NCBI GenBank assembly: GCA_046295675.1
Contig: JBKBMW010000043.1
Coordinates: 1 to 5,544 of the forward strand
Reading direction: 5' to 3'
Length of the DNA stretch: 5,544 nucleotides
Origin: JAOAJF01 sp046295675
Lineage (GTDB): Archaea > Micrarchaeota > Micrarchaeia > Anstonellales > Anstonellaceae
The notes beneath the pieces are model-generated. The model did not search any database. It had not been told where the DNA came from and saw nothing but the letters and a program-made list of their open reading frames with translations. A program made the translations under genes and the position numbers. Positions 1 to 5,364 of this stretch are shown one piece after another; positions within the stretch are counted from its first letter, which is position 1; each line of letters starts with the position of its first letter.

Positions 1-1
1 A

Positions 2-97
2 TTAGCTGGAGCTGCAATTGCAAGTTCAACTGCAATGCTTGTAGGGGCGTCTTTAGTGCTTTATTTTGCTAGAAAAAAACTTGATTACAAATTATAA
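2..97 (+). CDS. C-terminal end of a membrane protein (partial, 5' end outside window)
   Basis: An open frame enters from the window edge and ends at a TAA at 95-97, giving 31 residues. They form one predicted transmembrane helix rich in Ala, Ser, Gly and Leu (from about LAGAAIASSTAMLV to LVLYFA), followed by a basic tail, RKKLDYKL. By the positive-inside rule the tail should be cytoplasmic. No family can be named from so short a piece. The frame continues after the stop without another stop until 398-400 and encodes further hydrophobic helices, so this may be the front part of the same protein as the next feature, interrupted by a nonsense codon. That the segment is coding is fairly likely; its function is unknown. 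Confidence 0.5.
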   Translation, partial: LAGAAIASSTAMLVGASLVLYFARKKLDYKL

Positions 98-142
98 AAC
101 AAAATATTAATTGCAATATTTTCATTTCTTGTTTCTTCTGCA

Positions 143-400
143 TTGTTTTCTTTTTTACTTCAATATCTTTATTCTACTTCTTTAACAACCTTCAAACTTT
201 ATCTTGCTTTAGCAATTCTTATTTTAGCATTTTTATTTTTTGTCTTTTTTTGGGTTTTAATAATCCTTCTAAAAGGAGTAAACTCTAAAGATTTTAATGT
301 TATTATAAATTTTTTTAAGGAGTTAAATTTTAAGCCGTTACAACCTTTAGTAAATCTTCTTAAAAGATTTTTTGATTTTTTAACAAAATACACTGGTTGA
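143..400 (+). CDS. small hydrophobic membrane protein, start uncertain
   Basis: This 85-residue reading begins at a TTG codon and ends at TGA. The open frame itself extends back to 98, directly after the in-frame TAA of the preceding piece. That upstream stretch encodes a hydrophobic run (ILIAIFSFLVSS, then ALFSFLLQYLY from the TTG onward) which looks like one intact helix that the TTG start would cut in half. A second helix (about LYLALAILILAFLFFVFFW, then VLIILL) follows a short polar loop. Beyond it is a roughly 45-residue tail with alternating hydrophobic and basic residues, probably an amphipathic, membrane-associated cytoplasmic part. No ATG or GTG lies between 98 and 143 in this frame, and no Shine-Dalgarno precedes the TTG. 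Either a rare start codon is used or this is the rear part of a longer gene. The family is not recognised. Confidence 0.45.
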   Translation: MFSFLLQYLYSTSLTTFKLYLALAILILAFLFFVFFWVLIILLKGVNSKDFNVIINFFKELNFKPLQPLVNLLKRFFDFLTKYTG

Positions 401-428
401 TAAAAATATATGGAAAAATATGGTTAAA

Positions 429-435
429 TTTTTTT
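429..435 (+). terminator. possible T-tract terminator after the membrane gene
   Basis: A run of seven T lies 29 nt after the TGA at 398-400, in the 82-bp gap between this gene and the convergent kinase gene. Archaeal RNA polymerase often terminates at such T-tracts without a hairpin, and no GC-rich stem is visible here. T-runs are common throughout this AT-rich DNA, so the call is weak. The rest of the gap holds nothing else recognisable. Confidence 0.25.
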
Positions 436-482
436 ATCTGACTTTAAAATAACTTAACTACTTTTGATTAATTTCTCTTATC

Positions 483-1397
483 CTAAGGCTCTACCCCAAT
501 TCTTGTTATTACTCTTGCAGCTAAAAAGTTTGCTAATCTTGCAACTTTTTTTAAAGGCATTTTTTTAATTATTGCTGCAAGCGCCCCACCTGCAAAAAAA
601 TCCCCAGCTCCGGTGGTATCTTTTATTTTTTTTAGCTTTTTTGCTTTTTGCTCTAAAATTATTTTTCCTTTTTCAATTATTTTACATCCTTTTTTTCCTG
701 CCTTTAAAAAAACTAAAGCGTTTAGTTTGTTTAATTCTAATTTCTTTTGTCCAAAAGCATCCATTTCCTCTTCATTTAAAAAAATATAATCTGCCTTTTT
801 ACAAAAAAAGAGCGTTTTAGAAATGTTGTTTTTAATAAGGTTTGCAGATTCTAAAGAAACTGCAATTTTTGTCCCAGTTTTTTTTAATTTCTTTATTATA
901 CTCAAAACGCTTCTTCCAATTTTTGGATAAAGCAAAGTTATATTTGTACAAAAAAATATTTTTGTTTTTGGCAAAGGCTTTAATATTAAAGTTTCAATTC
1001 CAACTCCTAAATTTGCAATAAATGTGCGTTCTTTATTTTTATCAATTAAGCAGATTATCCTTCCAGTCCTGCCTTTTTTTTCTATAGCCCAATCTTTAAT
1101 TTTATATTTTTTTAAACTTTTTTTAAAAAACTTAGCTTCCTCATCCTGCCCTAAAATTCCACTATAGATGCATTTTTTTCCTCCAGCTAATTTATATGCA
1201 ACTGCCACATTTTTTGCATTATCTCCAGCATTTTTATCTATTATCTTTAATTTTTTTAAAAGCTTTTCAATCTTTTTTAATGGAAAAAAGTTTGTGCAAT
1301 TTCTTTTAATTTTATATTCTTTTTCTATCCATTTTTCATATTTTGCATAATAATCAATTACTGGAGTGCCTATAAAAAAAACTTCAGTTTTTTGCAT
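483..1397 (-). CDS. PfkB/ribokinase-family nucleoside kinase (adenosine-kinase-like)
   Basis: This 304-residue protein has the normal length for the PfkB family, cytosolic kinases that transfer the ATP gamma-phosphate to a sugar or nucleoside hydroxyl. It shows the N-terminal substrate aspartate D15 in GTPVIDYYA, the first PfkB signature in degenerate form at 58-65 (GDNAKNVA), the NxxE magnesium motif at N208-E211, and the second signature DTTGAGD at 260-266 with catalytic base D266. Several segments resemble adenosine kinases rather than sugar kinases: ERTFIANLG (123-131), FLNEEEMDAF (206-215) and the ending AARVITRIG (293-301). Adenosine or inosine kinase is therefore the best guess, supported by the divergent SAM-cycle genes. 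The second glycine of the usual GG hinge is Asp59. The protein is extremely basic, with about 60 Lys and 8 Arg against about 28 Asp+Glu. The ATG at 1397 starts just ahead of the first beta strand and has no Shine-Dalgarno. The stop is TAG. Family is secure; the substrate is inferred. Confidence 0.85.
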   Translation of the reverse strand: MQKTEVFFIGTPVIDYYAKYEKWIEKEYKIKRNCTNFFPLKKIEKLLKKLKIIDKNAGDNAKNVAVAYKLAGGKKCIYSGILGQDEEAKFFKKSLKKYKIKDWAIEKKGRTGRIICLIDKNKERTFIANLGVGIETLILKPLPKTKIFFCTNITLLYPKIGRSVLSIIKKLKKTGTKIAVSLESANLIKNNISKTLFFCKKADYIFLNEEEMDAFGQKKLELNKLNALVFLKAGKKGCKIIEKGKIILEQKAKKLKKIKDTTGAGDFFAGGALAAIIKKMPLKKVARLANFLAARVITRIGVEP

Positions 1398-1443
1398 AAT
1401 ATGAAATACAAAGACTTAAATAAAAAGATACCACTATATTTTT
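1398..1443. promoter_or_regulatory. compact divergent promoter, probably leaderless on both sides
   Basis: Only 46 bp separate the kinase start (minus strand) from the deaminase start (plus strand). The AT-rich element TTAAATAAAAA at 1416-1426 sits at the midpoint. Read on the plus strand, TTAAATAA is centred about 25 nt before the deaminase ATG. Read on the minus strand, TTTTTATTTAA is centred about 24-25 nt before the kinase ATG. Both distances match the archaeal TATA-to-start-site spacing, which would place transcription initiation at or next to each ATG. No Shine-Dalgarno sequence is present for either gene. Background AT richness makes the exact box uncertain. Confidence 0.5.
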
Positions 1444-2745
1444 ATGGAATTTATTTTAGAAAATGCTCTAGTTTTAAGCTCTTCTTTACCCTATGTATTT
1501 AAAAGAGCAAATCTTTTAATTACTGAAAATAAAATTTCTCAAATTTCAAAATTTAAAATTTCTTTTCCAGGTGCAGAAAAAATTGATTGTACAAACAAAG
1601 CAATCTTGCCTTCTTTTATAAACGCTCATACTCATGCCCCTATGTCCATTCTTAGAGCTTTAGGAGAGGATTTAGAGCTTTTTGAATGGCTTAATAATTA
1701 TATGTGGCCAATAGAAAAAAAACTAACTAAAGAAGATGTTTATTGGGGCACTCTCCTTTCAATCATTCAAATGTTTCATAATGGAACAAGCTGTTTTAAT
1801 GAGCACTATTTTCATATAGGCGCAATCTTGGATGCAGTGAAACAATCAAAAATTAGAGCTATCTTAGGGTATTCTATGATTGATTTAGGGGATTTTAAAA
1901 ATAAAGGCCAAGCTGAACTAGAACAAGCAGAAAAAGATTTTAATCTAGTCCAAAATTCAAATTCATCTTTAATTCTCCCATCAATAAATCCTCATGCCCC
2001 TCATACTTGTTCATTTGAATTATTAAAAGAATCTGCCAGTTTAGCTAAAAAAAATAATTGTATCTTGCATACTCATGTAGCAGAAACAAAAACAGAATTA
2101 AATCAAATTAAAAAGAAATACAAAACTACCCCAGTTAAACTTTTAGCAAAAGCAAATTGTTTAACCAATTCTACTGTGCTTGCTCATTGTGTTTATTGCA
2201 ATAAAGAAGATATTCTCTTAATAAAAAAGTCAGCTTCTTCTATAGCTCATTGCCCAGTAGCAAACTTTAAATTAGCTTCAGGTTCTCTTTCTCCGCTCAA
2301 AGAATTTTTAGAAAACAAAATAAATATTGCAATTGGAACAGATGGGCCTGCAAGCAACAATTCCTTAAATTTATTAGAATCTGCAAAATTTGCTGCTTTA
2401 GCCCAAAAGAATTTTTCAGCCAATCCTAAAGCTTGCAATGCAGATCAGGTTTTATATATGCTCACAGAAGGAGGTTCAAAAGCCCTTAAACTAAATTCAG
2501 GAAGAATTCAACCAGGTTATTTGGCAGATTTGGTATTTTTTGATTTGTCTAGCCCTGAATTAATTCCATTCTCAAACAATGCTGGTTGGATAGTTTATGC
2601 TGCTACTCCCCTTTCCATTACTGACTTAATGATCAATGGAGAATTTGTTATGAGAAACAAAAAAATTCTAACCTTTGATGTAAACAAAGTATTAGAACAT
2701 GCTCTTAAAATAAGAAATAAGTTAAATACTTATCTATCTATATAA
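1444..2745 (+). CDS. mtaD: amidohydrolase, MTA/S-adenosylhomocysteine/5'-deoxyadenosine deaminase family
   Basis: This 433-residue, single-metal amidohydrolase should deaminate the adenine of SAH, methylthioadenosine, 5'-deoxyadenosine or adenosine to the inosine form. Expected residues are present: metal ligands H62 and H64 (AHTHAPM), H211 (HTHVAET), H248 (LAHCV) and D300 (GTDGPASNNS). E214 is the proton shuttle. E91, W82, H184 and S304 match substrate-pocket positions of Thermotoga TM0936, aligned from memory. The short N-terminal and C-terminal beta-sandwich strands are complete, the latter including SGRIQPGYLADLVFFD. The two arginines that hold the SAH carboxylate in TM0936 (R136, R148) align with Y143 and about G155, so SAH as substrate is not assured. 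The ATG start is supported by a TATA-like box about 25 nt upstream; there is no Shine-Dalgarno. Its stop is 4 nt from the next gene, which implies cotranscription with the SAH/SIH hydrolase. The gene symbol is a family name, not a proven specificity. Confidence 0.88.
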   Translation: MEFILENALVLSSSLPYVFKRANLLITENKISQISKFKISFPGAEKIDCTNKAILPSFINAHTHAPMSILRALGEDLELFEWLNNYMWPIEKKLTKEDVYWGTLLSIIQMFHNGTSCFNEHYFHIGAILDAVKQSKIRAILGYSMIDLGDFKNKGQAELEQAEKDFNLVQNSNSSLILPSINPHAPHTCSFELLKESASLAKKNNCILHTHVAETKTELNQIKKKYKTTPVKLLAKANCLTNSTVLAHCVYCNKEDILLIKKSASSIAHCPVANFKLASGSLSPLKEFLENKINIAIGTDGPASNNSLNLLESAKFAALAQKNFSANPKACNADQVLYMLTEGGSKALKLNSGRIQPGYLADLVFFDLSSPELIPFSNNAGWIVYAATPLSITDLMINGEFVMRNKKILTFDVNKVLEHALKIRNKLNTYLSI

Positions 2746-2749
2746 TTTT

Positions 2750-4045
2750 ATGAGTAAAATAAAAGATCCTTCTTTAGCATCAGAAGGAGAAAAGAAAATT
2801 GAATGGGCAAAAAAACACATGCCTCTTCTTTCTCAAATAATTAAAGAATTTGAAAAAACCAAACCCTTTAGAGGCTTAATCATTTCAGTGGCTTTGCATC
2901 TAGAGAAAAAAACAGCAGTGTTGTTAAAAGCACTTTCTATAGGCGGGGCAAAGGTTTATGCCAGCTCATGTAATCCAAATACTACTGATGATGCAGTTGC
3001 AGCTGCTTTGGCAAAAGAAAAAAATATAGAAATTTTTGCTTGGTCTAAACAAACAGGAGAAGAATACTATTGGTGCCTAAATCAAATTTCTCAAGCAAAG
3101 CCAAATATAATCATTGACGATGGAAATGATTTAACCTTTTTAATACATAAAAACTATCCAAATTTAATTCAAAATAAAGTATTAATTGGTGGATGCGAGG
3201 AGACCACTACTGGGGTTAAACGTCTTTATTCCATGCAAAAAGATAGAGAATTAAAAATTCCAATGATAGCAGTAAACAATGCCTATTCAAAATACCTTCT
3301 TGATAATCAATTTGGCACTGCCCAAAGCACTTTGGATGCAATCATAAATGGATTAAACATATTGTTAGCTGGAAAAACAGCTGTTGTATTGGGTTATGGC
3401 TGGTGTGGGCGAGGAATTGCATCAAGGCTTAAGGGCTTAGGAGCAAATGTAATTGTAGTAGAGGTAGAAGGCTATGCCTCAAATAGCAATGAACCAGGAG
3501 AGATTAGAGCAATAACTGCACTTTATGATGGATATAAATTACTAAATCATCTTCAGGCAGCAAAAATAGGAGATATTTTTATCTGTGCTACAGGAAATAT
3601 TAATGTTTTAAGAAAAGAGCATTTTTTAGAAATGAAAGATGGGGCAATCTTATGCAACGCAGGACATTTTGATGTTGAAATTGATAAAAAAGCCCTAAAG
3701 GAAATTTCTAAAGAAGTTTTAAATCCATTAGATGGAGTAGAAGAATATATTTTAAAAAATAACAAACACCTCTATTTACTCTCAGAAGGAAGGCTTGTAA
3801 ATTTAGCCAAGCCTTTAGGGCAAGGACATCCTATAGAAATAATGGATGGTTCTTTTGCTTTGCAGGCTTTAAGTTGCAAATATTTAATCGAAAATAAAGG
3901 TAAACTAAAAGAAGGAGTTTATGATGTACCAAAAGAAATAGACAAAAAAGTTGCATCTCTAATATTAAGGTCTCATGGTGTTGTTTTGGATAAACTCACA
4001 AAAGAACAACTCAACTATCTTAATGAGTGGAGAATAGGTACATAA
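2750..4045 (+). CDS. ahcY: S-adenosyl-L-homocysteine (or S-inosylhomocysteine) hydrolase, NAD-dependent
   Basis: This 431-residue cytosolic enzyme splits S-adenosyl- or S-inosylhomocysteine into nucleoside and homocysteine, using tightly bound NAD. Counterparts of human active-site residues are visible: H50 (H55), D124 (D131), E151 and T152 (E156, T157), K181, D185 and N186 (K186, D190, N191), H306 (H301) and H360 (H353). The Rossmann motif GYGWCG is at 215-220 and the NAD-ribose glutamate is E238. T190 replaces human Cys195, as in Thermotoga. The protein ends YLNEWRIGT, the archaeal/Thermotoga form without the KxxxYRY tail. Two oddities are an extra loop at 241-251 (GYASNSNEPGE) right after E238, and two extra residues in NLAKPLGQGHP (351-361), which contacts the base. 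Coupling to a nucleoside deaminase makes SIH hydrolase a real alternative. The start follows the deaminase stop by 4 nt without a Shine-Dalgarno, suggesting translational coupling. Family certain, substrate uncertain. Confidence 0.94.
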   Translation: MSKIKDPSLASEGEKKIEWAKKHMPLLSQIIKEFEKTKPFRGLIISVALHLEKKTAVLLKALSIGGAKVYASSCNPNTTDDAVAAALAKEKNIEIFAWSKQTGEEYYWCLNQISQAKPNIIIDDGNDLTFLIHKNYPNLIQNKVLIGGCEETTTGVKRLYSMQKDRELKIPMIAVNNAYSKYLLDNQFGTAQSTLDAIINGLNILLAGKTAVVLGYGWCGRGIASRLKGLGANVIVVEVEGYASNSNEPGEIRAITALYDGYKLLNHLQAAKIGDIFICATGNINVLRKEHFLEMKDGAILCNAGHFDVEIDKKALKEISKEVLNPLDGVEEYILKNNKHLYLLSEGRLVNLAKPLGQGHPIEIMDGSFALQALSCKYLIENKGKLKEGVYDVPKEIDKKVASLILRSHGVVLDKLTKEQLNYLNEWRIGT

Positions 4046-4054
4046 GTTTTCAAA

Positions 4055-4082
4055 AAAGAGTTATAAATATTTATTTATAAAT
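4055..4082 (+). promoter_or_regulatory. probable metK promoter (BRE/TATA-like)
   Basis: The 89-bp gap before metK contains AAAAAGAG followed by TTATAAATA (4061-4069), a good purine-rich BRE plus TATA arrangement. A second candidate is TTTATAAAT at 4074-4082. Initiation about 25 nt downstream of either would give a leader of roughly 30-50 nt carrying the Shine-Dalgarno. The stretch 4061-4080 is also a near-perfect inverted repeat (TTATAAATA / TTATTTATAA), which could bind a dimeric regulator or may only reflect two TATA-like words. Confidence 0.4.
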
Positions 4083-4123
4083 CTATTTATTATTTATTTC
4101 CAAATCAAAAAACTTTCTAAAAA

Positions 4124-4132
4124 GGAGGGAGG
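4124..4132 (+). promoter_or_regulatory. strong Shine-Dalgarno sequence of metK
   Basis: GGAGGGAGG lies just before the ATG at 4135. GGAGG at 4124-4128 has a spacing of 6 nt to the start. It is the only clear ribosome binding site in the window, fixes the metK start, and contrasts with the other genes, which have none. Confidence 0.85.
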
Positions 4133-4134
4133 AA

Positions 4135-5307
4135 ATGTCTTTTTTATTTACTTCTGAAGCAGTGTGTGAAGGTCATCCAGATAAAGTCTGCGATCAAATT
4201 TCAGATGCAATCTTAGATGCTATTCTAAAAAAAGATCCAAAAGGCCATGTTGCAATAGAAACCTTGGTGAGTACTGGTTTAATTGTGGTTGCTGGAGAAG
4301 TCACAACCTCTTGCTATGTTGATATCCCGACAATAGTTAGAGACACAATTAAAGAAATAGGGTATACTGATCCAAATCTTTATTTTGATTATCGGGGATC
4401 TGGGATTTTAGTTGGAATAAAAGAGCAATCTGCTGATATTGCAATTGGTGTAAAAGAAGAAAAACCACAAGACATCGGAGCAGGAGATCAAGGCATAATG
4501 TTTGGTTTTGCATGTGATGAAACTCCAGAGTTAATGCCTCTTCCAATTTCTCTTGCAAATAAACTGGCAGCAAAATTAGCAGAAATCCGAAAGAAAAAAA
4601 TTCTCCCCTATCTTCGCCCTGATGGAAAGGTGCAGATAACTGTTCAATATAAAGAAGTAGGCAAGCCCATATTTGTTCCTATTGTGGTTATTGCTCAGCA
4701 ACACGAAGAAAAAGATAGTTCTGGAAAAGAAATAACTCAAGAGAGATTAAAAGAAGATTTAATAGAGCATGCAATAAAACCAGTTTTAGGAAAATATTTT
4801 ACTGATAAAACAAAAGTGATAGTAAATGGAACTGGAAAATTTGTTCTTGGAGGCCCAGCCTCTGATGTCGGCGTAACTGGAAGAAAAATTATAGTAGATA
4901 CTTATGGTGGAGCAGCTCCTCATGGAGGTGGATGTTTTTCAGGAAAAGATCCAACAAAAGTGGATCGATCCGCTTCTTACATGGCACGCTATATAGCAAA
5001 AAATATTGTTGCAGCTTCAATTGCCTCAAGATGTACTGTTCAACTTGGTTATGTTATAGGCCATCCAGAACCAATTTCTGTTTGGGTAGATACTCATAAC
5101 ACTGGAAAAATACCAGAGGAAAAGATTTTAGAATTAATAAAAAAGCATTTTAGATTAAGGGTAGGGCACATTCTTCTGGATTTAAATTTAAGAAGGCCAA
5201 TATATAAAAAAACTGCTGTTTATGGGCATTTTGGAAGAGAAGACCCAGATTTTAGTTGGGAAAAAACAGACAAAGCAGATATTTTAAGAAAAGAAGCAGG
5301 GTTATGA
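4135..5307 (+). CDS. metK: S-adenosylmethionine synthetase, bacterial/eukaryotic type
   Basis: This 390-residue enzyme makes SAM from methionine and ATP, releasing phosphate and pyrophosphate; the family acts as cytosolic dimers or tetramers. The three-domain MetK fold is complete: N-terminal TSEAVCEGHPDKVCDQISD with H14, D16 and K17; the signature GAGDQGIMFG at 115-124; DVGVTGRK at 244-251 with D244, R250 and K251; the P-loop-like GGGCFSGKDP at 264-273 with K271; then K275 and D277; and the C-terminal YGHFGRED and FSWEKTDKA motifs. The usual GGGAFSGKDP has Cys267 in place of Ala. Most archaea carry an unrelated-looking archaeal MAT family instead, so this form suggests acquisition from bacteria or an old replacement. 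It has its own promoter region and a strong Shine-Dalgarno, and lies directly downstream of the SAH/SIH hydrolase, which consumes the by-product of SAM-dependent methylation. The stop is TGA, followed by a short T-run. Confidence 0.96.
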   Translation: MSFLFTSEAVCEGHPDKVCDQISDAILDAILKKDPKGHVAIETLVSTGLIVVAGEVTTSCYVDIPTIVRDTIKEIGYTDPNLYFDYRGSGILVGIKEQSADIAIGVKEEKPQDIGAGDQGIMFGFACDETPELMPLPISLANKLAAKLAEIRKKKILPYLRPDGKVQITVQYKEVGKPIFVPIVVIAQQHEEKDSSGKEITQERLKEDLIEHAIKPVLGKYFTDKTKVIVNGTGKFVLGGPASDVGVTGRKIIVDTYGGAAPHGGGCFSGKDPTKVDRSASYMARYIAKNIVAASIASRCTVQLGYVIGHPEPISVWVDTHNTGKIPEEKILELIKKHFRLRVGHILLDLNLRRPIYKKTAVYGHFGREDPDFSWEKTDKADILRKEAGL

Positions 5308-5335
5308 TTTTTATTACAACTCCTAAACACTAAAA

Positions 5336-5344
5336 AATATAAAT
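5336..5344 (+). promoter_or_regulatory. TATA-like box for a leaderless transcript
   Basis: AATATAAAT, preceded by the A-rich CTAAAAA, is centred about 25 nt before the ATG at 5365. No Shine-Dalgarno lies between them; the interval is a T-rich tract. The geometry is the same as before the deaminase gene and fits initiation at the start codon. It supports the reading frame that begins at 5365. Confidence 0.45.
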
Positions 5345-5364
5345 TTTGATTGTTTTCTTTTTTC

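Noticed and set aside
199..393. Minus-strand lysine-rich open frame opposite the small membrane gene
   Set aside because: It is the antisense of a Phe/Leu-rich membrane frame; the plus frame is open for longer and shows realistic transmembrane helices.
403..424. Short direct repeat AAAAATATATGG / AAAAATATGG after the membrane gene
   Set aside because: There are only two imperfect copies in very AT-rich intergenic DNA, with no further copies seen in the window; a chance origin is likely.
572..820. Plus-strand hydrophobic open frame opposite the kinase gene
   Set aside because: Its Leu/Phe-rich sequence is what the antisense of lysine-rich AAA/AAG codons produces; the kinase motifs on the minus strand are clear.
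2247..2438. Minus-strand 63-codon open frame inside the deaminase gene
   Set aside because: It lies wholly within a well-supported enzyme gene on the other strand and has no recognisable motif or start signal; it is a shadow of the real frame.
4046..4134. SAM-responsive riboswitch in the metK leader
   Set aside because: The leader is nearly all A and T, with no stems like SAM-I, SAM-II or SAM-III. The only visible pairing is a five-base TTTCC (4097-4101) with GGAAA at the start codon, which is too weak to claim.
4349..4573. Minus-strand 74-codon open frame inside metK
   Set aside because: It overlaps the conserved GAGDQG region of metK in antisense, and its composition is an artefact of that coding sequence.
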